Source: an uncultured Ruminococcus sp. (lineage in GTDB: Bacteria > Bacillota > Clostridia > Oscillospirales > Acutalibacteraceae). From it: a stretch of 36,672 nt of DNA. The notes beneath the pieces were generated by a model. It searched no databases. It was not told the origin of the DNA and saw only the letters and a list, made by a program, of their open reading frames with translations. Both the position numbers and the translations under genes were made by a program. The stretch covers positions 1-36,672 of the forward strand of contig CACYSI010000033.1 of the NCBI GenBank assembly GCA_902776975.1, in the 5' to 3' direction. Of this stretch, positions 23,456 through 31,686 are shown piece by piece (positions within the stretch are counted from its first letter, which is position 1; every line of letters starts with the position of its first letter).

Positions 23456-25591
23456 TTATACATTCAGCTTTCCTATTCCCTGAGGCGCCTTCATACCGAG
23501 CTCCCAGCGCTGTATCCATGTCGCGTCAATAACGGATACGCAGCCGTCGGAATCTACGTCAGAAAGCTCCAATGCCGCCTCGCCTAAGCTGATCAGGCAC
23601 ACGTCATATCTTTGGATCGTCGTTGCGTCGACGACGTCGACCGAGCCGTCAAGGTTTGCGTCGCCGAGCAGGGTTCCGTACGTCAGGCCGAAGCCCCTCT
23701 CATACAGGATCGTATCGGTAAAGTTGAACTCCGCGTCGAGCTTGGGGATATTGATCGGGAGCTTTGCCTTGGGAGCATCCTCGGCGCTGAACATCATATA
23801 CAGAGCTGCCGGCATATTGGGACCGTACTGGGTGATCTCTTTGACCTTATCGCCCGGATCAACGGGCATCGAACGCGGCAGATACGCGATCATTACGGCG
23901 TCCGCCTTTGTAAAGCGAGCCGCGTCATAGGGAAGGCTGACTGACATCACGATGAACTTGCCGCCCTTAGCGTGGATATAATCAGCAAGCGAGTCCGCTG
24001 CCGACGCCACCGCGTTTTTCAGTCCCGAGGCGCTGTAGATCTCTGACATGAACACGACGTTATCCGCGTCCTGGATCTTTGGCAGGACATAATCGACCGA
24101 CTTTTTATAATATGAGTACGCTTCGACGACGGCGCCCTGAGGAAGCTTTCCTTCCTCGGTCAGCTTTCTGACGGCATAATTCATCGGTATCGTCTCGTCG
24201 TCATACGGTACAAGTACGACGGTCTTTTGATTCGGCTTTGTGAGGGGGAGCGTGTTCCTGCTGTTTTTGACAAGGGTGATTGCGTCCTTGGCGATCTCCC
24301 ATTCTCTGTCGTGGCTCGCCTTGGTACCTACGGTATCGATCGCGTTTTGTACGCGCTGCTCGATATCCGAGCCGTCGTAAGCTTCAAATAACCCGTTGTT
24401 CAGCTTGAGCTTGAGGATTCGGAGAACGGCGGCGTCGATCTTCGCTGTTGATATCTCGCCGCTGTTCGCCATACGCACCAGCTCGGCAATATACTCGTCC
24501 AACTCGCGGAACCCTTCATAATCGTCATCCAACGAGGGCGTGTTGACCGGAGCAAGAAGGATATCGACGCCTGCTTCGATCGCGAGCTTCGCTGCGTCAA
24601 ACTTGTCAAAGTGCTTAGCGATCGCGTCCATCTCCATCGCGTCGGTGATAACTACGCCGTCATAGTCCATATCGTTACGAAGGATATCTGTGATGACCTT
24701 TTTGCTGAGCGTCGCGGGGATGAAGATACTCTCGCCTGTCTCTTTGGAAATATAGGTAGACTTTTCTATTTTCGGAAAGACGATATGAGCCGTCATGATC
24801 ATCTGAGCGCCCGCGTCTATGCACGCCTCAAAGGGGATCAGCTCATTCTGCTTGAGCTCATCATAGGTCTTGTTGATAGACGGCAGACCGGAATGGCTGT
24901 CTATGTCGGTGTCTCCGTGACCCGGAAAATGCTTCAGCGTAGAGATAACGCCGGTTTGATTCAGCGCTTCAACAAATACCTTGCTGTGCTGTGCTACGAT
25001 ATTTGCATCGTCGGAGAAGGAACGAACGCCGATAACGGGATTCGCGGGATTGTTATTGACGTCGACGTCGGGGGCAAAATCAGCATTGACGCCGACAGCC
25101 TTCAGCTCGTTTCCGAGCGTAGTCGCGACCTCCGCAGTCACGCTCGGTTCATTGATCGCGCCGAGCGCCATGTTGCCGGGCGTCATGGTGCCCTGACCTA
25201 AACGAGTGACGTTACCGCCCTCCTGATCGATCGTGATCAAAAGCTGCGGGCGATCTCCGCCTGCGACGTTAGCCTTTTGTAAGGCGTCGGTCAAGCGCGC
25301 GGCGCCCTCGTTGGTCAGCGCATTCTGTCCCATCATTATCACGCCGCTCAGGCTGTACTTTCTTAACGCGGCTTCAATATCGGCGGTAATCTCTGCCACG
25401 TTTGATCTGTTTCCGGCGGCGTCATAGCTGTAGCGAAACACCGGCATGAGCATCATGCTGATCTTATCCTCGGTCGACATAGAGGCTAAATACCGCTCAG
25501 CCTTGCTCTCCGCCGCGCCGACAGGTATTACCACCGCGGACATCATCAGAATCAGCACGCTCAGCATTATTGCTATCATTCTTTTTTTCAT
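23456..25591 (-). CDS. Secreted GH3 beta-N-acetylhexosaminidase (NagZ-like) with dockerin
   Basis: This 711-residue exported enzyme has a signal peptide (residues 1-27), then a GH3 catalytic barrel. KHFPGHGDTDIDSH at about 219-232 is the NagZ-type loop that supplies the His-Asp acid/base pair, and the nucleophile Asp is in VVITDAMEMDA at about 313. A GH3 C-terminal sandwich follows (about 435-630), as in Bacillus NagZ. Residues about 641-705 are a type I dockerin with two loops, DANLDGSVDVVDAT and DVDSDGCVSVIDAT. The frame opens at 25654, but the ATG at 25591 has GAGGAG ahead and starts the signal peptide. It probably removes N-acetylglucosamine from peptidoglycan or amino-sugar glycans as part of a cohesin-bound complex. 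Confidence 0.94.
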   Translation of the reverse strand: MKKRMIAIMLSVLILMMSAVVIPVGAAESKAERYLASMSTEDKISMMLMPVFRYSYDAAGNRSNVAEITADIEAALRKYSLSGVIMMGQNALTNEGAARLTDALQKANVAGGDRPQLLITIDQEGGNVTRLGQGTMTPGNMALGAINEPSVTAEVATTLGNELKAVGVNADFAPDVDVNNNPANPVIGVRSFSDDANIVAQHSKVFVEALNQTGVISTLKHFPGHGDTDIDSHSGLPSINKTYDELKQNELIPFEACIDAGAQMIMTAHIVFPKIEKSTYISKETGESIFIPATLSKKVITDILRNDMDYDGVVITDAMEMDAIAKHFDKFDAAKLAIEAGVDILLAPVNTPSLDDDYEGFRELDEYIAELVRMANSGEISTAKIDAAVLRILKLKLNNGLFEAYDGSDIEQRVQNAIDTVGTKASHDREWEIAKDAITLVKNSRNTLPLTKPNQKTVVLVPYDDETIPMNYAVRKLTEEGKLPQGAVVEAYSYYKKSVDYVLPKIQDADNVVFMSEIYSASGLKNAVASAADSLADYIHAKGGKFIVMSVSLPYDAARFTKADAVMIAYLPRSMPVDPGDKVKEITQYGPNMPAALYMMFSAEDAPKAKLPINIPKLDAEFNFTDTILYERGFGLTYGTLLGDANLDGSVDVVDATTIQRYDVCLISLGEAALELSDVDSDGCVSVIDATWIQRWELGMKAPQGIGKLNV

Positions 25592-25713
25592 TTCAGACTC
25601 CTCTTCATGGTATGATTCTGCCGTATAACGGCTTTTGATGCGAACCGCAGGCACACGATCGGCATATCCCCGCGATCCTTTCGACAGTCTGTGCTGTCAC
25701 ACCTCGTATTATT

Positions 25714-25742
25714 ATCATATCACAGCAGCATAAAAAAGTCGA
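25714..25742 (-). promoter_or_regulatory. GH3 gene promoter
   Basis: Leftward, TCGACT, a 17-bp spacer and TATGAT preceded by TGA (extended -10). The leader is about 115 nt with no recognised riboswitch. Confidence 0.45.
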
Positions 25743-25794
25743 TACCTATTTTATACGCCCGCATCTTTGTGTATACCTGATTGTCATATAATGA

Positions 25795-25965
25795 CCTCCT
25801 TTAAATTTCGTATATCCGGCAAAATACCGTCGGGTAATCTTTACGGACGTGGTGGATAAAGCGCTCGCGCAAATATGTGAGGGAATAGAGCTAAGGTATG
25901 AGTGGATAAGATTCTTAGAAATAGGAACAGATATGTTCTGCGTGCAAAAAGAAAACCGGAGATAG
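25795..25965 (+). pseudogene. IS200/IS605-type transposase (TnpA) remnant
   Basis: A 56-codon frame without a start encodes FVYPAKYRRVIFTDVVDKAL, followed by ICEGIELRYEWIRFLEIGTD. This matches the central part of IS200-type Y1 transposases (P-KYRR-VF, then RYE-FLEIGTD), where DHVHFL, the HUH metal motif, should follow directly. Here that motif is destroyed (MFCVQ), and the N-terminal part and catalytic Tyr are missing. It is inactive debris in the 490-bp gap between the GH3 gene and the chimeric gene. Confidence 0.65.
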
Positions 25966-26038
25966 GGGAGTGACAGCATTAGGCATTCTCGGATTAATCG
26001 GAGGCGGTATTTGGACAGTAGTAAAAATCTTTACTTGA
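25925..26038 (+). pseudogene. Tail of a small zinc-ribbon membrane protein
   Basis: In another frame, overlapping the end of the transposase remnant, 37 codons encode ICSACKKKTGDRGVTALGIL followed by a Gly-rich hydrophobic segment (GLIGGGIWTVVKIFT) and TGA. A CxxC knuckle next to KKTGD and one membrane segment is typical of the end of short zinc-ribbon/transmembrane proteins. The first knuckle is missing. A GTG at 25970 could start a 22-residue hydrophobic peptide. Probably debris. Confidence 0.35.
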
Positions 26039-26080
26039 GTATATCAGTGAAATGGTAAAAGTCGAGATTAGGTGATAGTT

Positions 26081-27340
26081 ATGTATAGCGTTGATCAGAA
26101 GCAGTTTAGCCATGGTCTTGAAATTTTTATTGAAAAAGCTATTTCAGAACAACAGAAAAAATTTGGTACATCGGAACTGTCTTTTTCAAAAGGCTATTTG
26201 TATGAGCAAGAAGGATACAAGTATCAATTGTTCAATAAAGCACATATTCTTCTCGATGCCGAGTCATGGAAGAGAAGCGATGTCGGAACTGGCAGAATCA
26301 TTGAAAAAGTGATAGCGACTTTCCATGTCAAAGCTGGAGATCAAGTACAAAATATAATTGACTGGCGTGACGTTGAGAGAGCAGAAGAAATCTTCTCGAA
26401 ACGACTCAAAGAATCGGAGATTATGTTATTCAATCTGTTTTGCGAAGGAGATGAAGAAGAGTCGTTCGGTTCTGCAATTGAGTTACTTGGGCAGTGCTAT
26501 GCAGTTATTACATACTTGTTCTTTCTAAAAGACTGTGAAAAATATGTACCTGTAAGAACGCGTCACTTTAAAGAGCAGTTCGCAAAGCTCGGGATATCTA
26601 CTGCCGCCCTTGATGAATGTACATGGAGAAACTATCAGGAATTTAATGAGATTGTAACCTGGGTAAAAAATGCAATAGCATCATACTTCCCAAAAGTAAG
26701 CCTTCTCGATGCACATTCCTTTATATGGATGATGTGGTTGTTTGATGAAGAATCTGTTTTGTTATCGCCAAAGATTGGTAGCCCAAAGTGGTTTTATGAT
26801 AAAGCACAAAATGTGACGATATACTGTTACTTCGGCTCAGCGGCTCATATGTACGCTAAGGCTAAAGAGATCCCGTATGAGCTGTTTGACAAAAGAAACA
26901 TAGCCGAAGCCTCCGCCGTGCCGGAATATACTGTGACGGGATTCAACAGAAAAGCACATACTCCCTCCGTCAGCATAACCTACGGCGAAGATGTGCTGCC
27001 GGAAAACACGGATTTTACGCTGGAGTATACAAACAACACCGAGGCCGGTACGGCAACGATCACTGTCACGGGATGCGGCGATTATAAAGGCGCTCAGATC
27101 TTAGAGTTCGCGATCAAAAACATCCTCGGCGACGCTGACGGCGACGGATCGGTCGACGCCGTCGACGTTACCGTTATCCTGCGGTATCTGGTAAGGATCA
27201 AAGTGAACGATCCCGATAGGGTGGCTCTCGCTGGTAATGTAACGCGCAGCGGTGTGTTGGATATTACAGACGCTACCTTCGTCCGGCGCTGGATAGTCGG
27301 CGTCGATATACCTTATATGATAGACGTCTTCATGGACTGA
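26081..27340 (+). CDS. Chimeric protein: intracellular-type N-terminus fused to Ig-like/dockerin C-terminus
   Basis: This is a 419-residue frame from ATG 26081 (AGGTG ahead; GTG 26072 is an alternative). Residues 1 to about 230 form a soluble alpha-helical domain without signal peptide, ending in SLLDAHSFIWMMWLFDEE. That type of block occurs before the nuclease domain in some HNH or McrB-like defence proteins. From about residue 240 the content changes: NVTIYCYFGSAAHMYAKAKE resembles the end of BspA-like leucine-rich surface proteins, TLEYTNNTEAGTATITVTGC an Ig-like bacterial repeat, and residues about 346-412 a dockerin (DADGDGSVDAVDVT, SGVLDITDAT). Codon use shifts from AT-rich to GC-rich at about 26.78-26.85 kb. 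A secreted dockerin without a signal peptide should not function outside the cell, so the gene looks like an accidental in-frame fusion. Confidence 0.7.
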   Translation: MYSVDQKQFSHGLEIFIEKAISEQQKKFGTSELSFSKGYLYEQEGYKYQLFNKAHILLDAESWKRSDVGTGRIIEKVIATFHVKAGDQVQNIIDWRDVERAEEIFSKRLKESEIMLFNLFCEGDEEESFGSAIELLGQCYAVITYLFFLKDCEKYVPVRTRHFKEQFAKLGISTAALDECTWRNYQEFNEIVTWVKNAIASYFPKVSLLDAHSFIWMMWLFDEESVLLSPKIGSPKWFYDKAQNVTIYCYFGSAAHMYAKAKEIPYELFDKRNIAEASAVPEYTVTGFNRKAHTPSVSITYGEDVLPENTDFTLEYTNNTEAGTATITVTGCGDYKGAQILEFAIKNILGDADGDGSVDAVDVTVILRYLVRIKVNDPDRVALAGNVTRSGVLDITDATFVRRWIVGVDIPYMIDVFMD

Positions 27341-27414
27341 TATACCGGTATAGAACAACAACCGGGGATGCTCAGGCATAGCTTAGGCTGAACTAACGAA
27401 AAAACTCCCTGAAT

Positions 27415-27458
27415 AAAACGGGCATGGATTTCTCGATCTTGAGAGCTATGCCCGTTTT
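27415..27458 (+). terminator. Terminator after the chimeric dockerin gene
   Basis: An 11-bp stem, AAAACGGGCAT with ATGCCCGTTTT, has an inner TCTCGATCTTGAGA palindrome in its loop. The T tract is part of the stem. The rest of the 330-bp gap contains the next promoter and a 100-nt leader. Confidence 0.72.
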
Positions 27459-27539
27459 GCTTATCAAGGCGTCACGTTCAGGCGTTCTGTACCGACGGTA
27501 TATGTTAATACAAATATTTATTTTGTTTAGCTGAAACAC

Positions 27540-27567
27540 TTGAAATAACAAGCATAATCTGTATAAT
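27540..27567 (+). promoter_or_regulatory. Promoter of the VTT-PlsC/ABC operon
   Basis: TTGAAA (27540-27545), a 16-bp spacer and a perfect TATAAT (27562-27567). It lies about 107 bp before the first gene of a run of four tightly packed genes. Confidence 0.68.
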
Positions 27568-27673
27568 TATTCTATACAGATTTCCTATTAAGCGCTAAAA
27601 AAAGCCGACGGAATCCTTATGACAGATCGGAAAGAGTTTATATGAATTGATTTCAAGAACAGGAGCCTGAGCT

Positions 27674-29512
27674 ATGAAAAAGAGATGGATCGAAAAAGCC
27701 GTTTTACTGCTCTCCTTAGCGGGGGCGTTGTTCCTGTTCGCGTTTTTTCTGAAAGATATCTTGATCCCTCTGTTCACCCTGCAGCTGAAAAACGATGTCG
27801 AGGGAGCCAAGGCGCTGCTGACCTCCAAGGGCATCGCGGGAGGAGCGGCAGTATCGCTGATTGAGGCGCTGCAAATGATCGTCGTATTTATACCGGCTGA
27901 GTTCATCCAGGTAGCGAGCGGTCTGAGCTATCCTTTCTATATCTCGCTGATCCTGTGCGATCTCGGCGTATGTCTCGGCGCGAGCATCATCTTTATCCTT
28001 GTGAGAACATTCCGCTTTGACACAAAAAAATCGAGAGAATCAAAAGAACAGATCGAGCAAATGGCCTTGGATAACAAAGAAAAGAAGGTATGGATGCTGA
28101 TGTATCTTCTGTTCATAACGCCGATAATCCCCTTCGGCGCGATCTGCTATTTCGGCAGCAGCACCGACATCCGCTACCGCAGATATATCCTGACGGTTGC
28201 AACGGGCGTGATCCCCTCCATCGTCACCTCCAACCTGATCGGAGCCGGCGCGAGGGCGTTCATCATGAACGCGCTTCCGCTGTGGGTTCTGATTCTGATA
28301 ATACTGCTGATGATGGCTCTTCTGTTCGTGCTTCTGTGGCTGTTCCTCGACAAGGTATATTTCAGAGGAAAAGACGGTACACCCGACTCAGCCGCTTACT
28401 TCGTCGCGATAAAGCTCATCGCTCTCTGGCGAAAGCACAGCCAGAAGCTGGTAGTGGACGGCGAAAAGCTGAAAGGACTTGATCCGCCGTTCGTCGTACT
28501 GTGCAACCATGTGTCGTTTTATGACTTCTACTATATGACGGAGCTTATGAAGAACTATAAGCCCGCCTATATCATCAACCACCACATAACATCCGCTCCT
28601 GTGCTCAGACACCTGTCAAAAAAAGCGGGTATGATCCCCAAGAAGATGTTTTATCCCGACACAGCTGCCGTCAAAATGCTCCGGACGCTCAGAGCCGGAT
28701 ATCCCGTCGTAGTATTCCCCGAGGGCAGGCTCAGCATCGACGGACGCCCCGGCGAGATCGTGGAGAGTGCCGCCGCGGCGTATAAGAAATTCGGCTATCC
28801 GCTGGTGCTGGCAAAGATCACGGGCGGATACTTCACCTATCCTAAATGGCGCGGAAAATTCTACAGAGGCAACGTGCGGATCGCGGTCGAAAGAGTTTTG
28901 ACGCCAGAGGATCTGAAGCGTATGTCGGTCGGCGAGATCGAGCGGGTGATCGAAGCTACGCTGTCATATAACGCCTCGGCGGATCCCGTCAACCGTTTTC
29001 GTCAGAAGGACAAGGCGCGCGGACTGGAGAAGATGCTGTACCGCTGCGCGGACTGCGGAGCGCTGTATACAACGCAGTCGAAGGCAAGCGACCTGTACTG
29101 TACCGCCTGCGGAAAGATACATCATCTTGATGATAGCTACCTATTTACTGATGAGATCGGGAGCATCCCCGCCTATTACGACCGCATCAAAGAGACGGAG
29201 CGGGCGCAGCTCGACGATCTTGAGCTGAGAACAGAGGTAAACGTCAAGGTGTTCCCTGACAAGAACGGACGCGTCAGAAAAGAAACCGGCGTCTGCACAC
29301 TGACCAAAGAGTCGTTCACCTACCGCTCGGACAAAACGGAATTCACCGTACCTACCGAGAAGATACCGGCTCTCGCATTCTCCTGCGGCAAGGAATTTGA
29401 GATCTACCACGATAACGATCAATACTATTTTTATCCGACCGAAAACAGACAGCAGGTCGCGCGCTGGTCGCTGATCGTCGACTTAATCAGAGAGGAGCGT
29501 AATCACAGATGA
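27674..29512 (+). CDS. Fusion: VTT (DedA-like) membrane domain + PlsC acyltransferase + zinc ribbon
   Basis: This 612-residue protein combines three parts. Residues 1 to about 235 are a multi-span VTT/SNARE-associated domain (FIPAEFIQVASGLSYPF and ITPIIPFGAICYFGSSTDI), a fold linked to lipid scrambling in DedA and TMEM41B relatives. Residues about 255-450 are a PlsC acyltransferase with NHVSFYD (His279-Asp284, the HX4D motif) and FPEG at 348-351. It would acylate lysophosphatidic acid or a related lipid. Residues about 457-485 are a zinc ribbon (CADCGALYT...CTACGKIHH), followed by a 125-residue beta-rich tail. AGGAG precedes the ATG. It overlaps the transporter gene by 4 nt. The fusion suggests coupled synthesis and movement of phospholipid. 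Confidence 0.9.
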   Translation: MKKRWIEKAVLLLSLAGALFLFAFFLKDILIPLFTLQLKNDVEGAKALLTSKGIAGGAAVSLIEALQMIVVFIPAEFIQVASGLSYPFYISLILCDLGVCLGASIIFILVRTFRFDTKKSRESKEQIEQMALDNKEKKVWMLMYLLFITPIIPFGAICYFGSSTDIRYRRYILTVATGVIPSIVTSNLIGAGARAFIMNALPLWVLILIILLMMALLFVLLWLFLDKVYFRGKDGTPDSAAYFVAIKLIALWRKHSQKLVVDGEKLKGLDPPFVVLCNHVSFYDFYYMTELMKNYKPAYIINHHITSAPVLRHLSKKAGMIPKKMFYPDTAAVKMLRTLRAGYPVVVFPEGRLSIDGRPGEIVESAAAAYKKFGYPLVLAKITGGYFTYPKWRGKFYRGNVRIAVERVLTPEDLKRMSVGEIERVIEATLSYNASADPVNRFRQKDKARGLEKMLYRCADCGALYTTQSKASDLYCTACGKIHHLDDSYLFTDEIGSIPAYYDRIKETERAQLDDLELRTEVNVKVFPDKNGRVRKETGVCTLTKESFTYRSDKTEFTVPTEKIPALAFSCGKEFEIYHDNDQYYFYPTENRQQVARWSLIVDLIREERNHR

Positions 29513-30939
29513 ATAAAGAAAAATCACTGATCAATATCTCCAAAAAGACCTTTATACAGGTGACGGCGCTGCTGCTCGGACTGTTGATCGTCTCGATCGT
29601 ACTGACCTACTTCATCCCTGCGGGGAGCTTTGGCGTGAACGCCGACGGCAGCACCGATTACAGCGTCTATCATACGCTCGACGGCGTAAAGGGCATCCCT
29701 GTCTGGAAGGGGATCCTCGCGCCGATATTGGTCTTCGGCTCCTCCGACGGAGTGACTCTTATCATGCTGTCTGTGTTTCTGCTGGTGATCTCGGCAGCGT
29801 TTCAGGTGATGAACGACGCGGGAGGCATAGGCGCGATAGTAAGCGCGGTGTCCGATCGCTTCAAAAGCAGACGAAAACTGATGGTCGCGCTGATCTCACT
29901 GCTGTTCATGTGCTTCGGAGCGTTTCTCGGACTGTTTGAAGAAATGCTGACCATGCTGCCGATCATCACGATGCTGTGCTTAGCGATAGGATATGATTCT
30001 TTCACCGGCTTTCTGATCTGCATAGTATCCTGCGGCTTCGGCTTCGCGAGCGCCGTGACCAATCCCTTTACCGTACTGCTCGCCTCTGAGATCATCGGAG
30101 CTAATCCGATGGATAAGATATGGTTCCGTATAATCATTTTCATCGTGATGTATATGCTCCTGCTGGCGTTCATCTTCCTCTATCTCAGAAAGCTCGGCAA
30201 AAGCCCCGAGAACAGCTTGACCTATGAACACGATCTGAGGATCAAGTCTACCGTGAACGTTCGGGACAGCGTCGCGGAAAAGTCGCCCTCTCGTGAGAAG
30301 AAACTGCGCGTGATCTATGGGATATTCCTAAGCGTCAGTCTTATTCTGATTGCGGTATGCTCCTCTGTCGAGGCGTTCAGAAGCTACACCGTAGTCATCC
30401 TCATCGCCTACTTCCTGATCTTCGGACTGCTCGCCGGGATCCTCTGCACATCCTCCGCCAAAACGGTATTCAAGAGCTTTCTGAAGGGTTTGACCGGAGC
30501 TTTGCCGACGATCGTTTTCATCGGACTGTCGGCGTCGATCAAATATGTTTTCGACGAGGGTCACATAATGCCGACGATCGCCAACCAGATCAACCTGTTG
30601 ACAAAGGGCAAAAGCCTCTTCCTGATCGTGCTGATCATCTATGCGATCGTGCTCGTGCTGGAGTTCTTCATCTCTTCTTCCACTGCCAAGGCGATCCTCG
30701 TCATGGGACTGCTCTCGACCGTGAGCTTAGGTCTGAGCGACCGCATGATGGTGCTGATATATACCTTCGCGGACGGCTACACCAACGTGCTGTTCCCGAC
30801 CTCTCCCGTCCTTCTTATCGCGCTCTCAATGATAGGTATGGAGTACTTCAAATGGGTGAAGAAGAGCCTGCCGCTGTTTGCGGTAAACTTCCTGCTGGTG
30901 ATAGGCTTTCTCGCGCTGGGAATCGTCATCGGCTATTGA
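29509..30939 (+). CDS. YfcC-family secondary transporter
   Basis: This 476-residue integral membrane protein has about 11-12 hydrophobic segments. YIPAGSF-like LTYFIPAGSFGV at the N-terminus, FLGLFEEMLTMLPI and CGFGFASAVTNPFTVLLASE are typical of the YfcC/C4-dicarboxylate family, related to arginine/ornithine antiporters and AbgT-like carriers. It probably moves an amino acid or dicarboxylate across the membrane with ion coupling. The start overlaps the upstream stop (ATGA). The next gene follows after 27 nt. The substrate cannot be inferred from the sequence. Confidence 0.87.
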   Translation: MNKEKSLINISKKTFIQVTALLLGLLIVSIVLTYFIPAGSFGVNADGSTDYSVYHTLDGVKGIPVWKGILAPILVFGSSDGVTLIMLSVFLLVISAAFQVMNDAGGIGAIVSAVSDRFKSRRKLMVALISLLFMCFGAFLGLFEEMLTMLPIITMLCLAIGYDSFTGFLICIVSCGFGFASAVTNPFTVLLASEIIGANPMDKIWFRIIIFIVMYMLLLAFIFLYLRKLGKSPENSLTYEHDLRIKSTVNVRDSVAEKSPSREKKLRVIYGIFLSVSLILIAVCSSVEAFRSYTVVILIAYFLIFGLLAGILCTSSAKTVFKSFLKGLTGALPTIVFIGLSASIKYVFDEGHIMPTIANQINLLTKGKSLFLIVLIIYAIVLVLEFFISSSTAKAILVMGLLSTVSLGLSDRMMVLIYTFADGYTNVLFPTSPVLLIALSMIGMEYFKWVKKSLPLFAVNFLLVIGFLALGIVIGY

Positions 30940-30966
30940 TATATCCTCTCAAATACGGAGACCTCT

Positions 30967-31680
30967 ATGGAAAAACATACAGAATACATCCTGACAGTCA
31001 AAGAACTCTGCAAATACTACGGAGACGGCAACAGCCGCGTCTGCGCGCTGGATCACCTGAGCTTTGAAGTAGGCAGTTCACAGCTTGTCGCGGTGCTGGG
31101 TAACTCCGGCAGCGGAAAGAGCACACTGCTGAATATGCTCGGAGGTATGGATCGCTTTGACAGCGGCTCCGTATGCTTCGACGGCGTCGAGCTCGGTCGG
31201 ATGAGCGACAGAGAGCTGACGGCGTACCGCCGAAATACGGTAGGCTTTGTCTTTCAATCCTTCAACCTCATCTCCGGGCTGACAGCTATAGAGAACGTGA
31301 AGCTGACTGCCGACCCCGAAAGCCACGGCGCAGCCGAGGACGCTCTGTGTCTTGTAGGACTGTCGGACAAAATGCGGCGTTATCCGTCTCAGCTCTCCGG
31401 CGGTCAGCAGCAGCGTGTTTCCATCGCGCGCGCCATCGCCAAAAATCCTAAGTTTTTTCTCTGTGACGAACCGACCGGCGCACTGGACTCAGAGACCGGC
31501 AAAACGGTGCTCAAATGTCTTGAGCGTTTAGTGCGCGAGTACTCAAAGACGATGATCATCGTCACCCATAACGCTGAGATCGCGAAAATCGCCGACAGAG
31601 TCATACGCATGAAAAACGGTAAGATCATTTCCGATGAAACCAATACAAACATATTATCGTCAAACGAGATAGAATGGTAA
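30967..31680 (+). CDS. ABC transporter ATP-binding protein (MacB/LolD type)
   Basis: This 237-residue ATPase is complete. Walker A is GNSGSGKST (about 43-51), the Q-loop FVFQSFNLI, the signature LSGGQQQR, Walker B FFLCDEPTGALD and the switch His in IIVTHNAEIA. The TGALDS context and length are typical of the ATPases that pair with FtsX/MacB permeases, which act as mechanotransmission machines in peptide resistance, toxin export or lipoprotein release. The permease gene follows after 6 nt. CGGAG lies before the ATG. Confidence 0.96.
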   Translation: MEKHTEYILTVKELCKYYGDGNSRVCALDHLSFEVGSSQLVAVLGNSGSGKSTLLNMLGGMDRFDSGSVCFDGVELGRMSDRELTAYRRNTVGFVFQSFNLISGLTAIENVKLTADPESHGAAEDALCLVGLSDKMRRYPSQLSGGQQQRVSIARAIAKNPKFFLCDEPTGALDSETGKTVLKCLERLVREYSKTMIIVTHNAEIAKIADRVIRMKNGKIISDETNTNILSSNEIEW

Positions 31681-31686
31681 CAGCCG

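Noticed and set aside
23155-23587. Several short plus-strand frames at the GH3-ClC boundary
   Set aside because: They overlap each other and the ends of two good genes and show no family pattern.
25746-25979. 77-codon minus-strand frame in the GH3-chimera gap
   Set aside because: The plus strand of the same bases encodes a recognisable transposase remnant; the minus product has no such support.
30357-31067. 236-codon open frame inside the YfcC and ABC genes
   Set aside because: The product is Arg/His/Asp-rich, lies in a shifted frame over two clear genes and has no ribosome binding site; it is a by-product of GC-rich codons.
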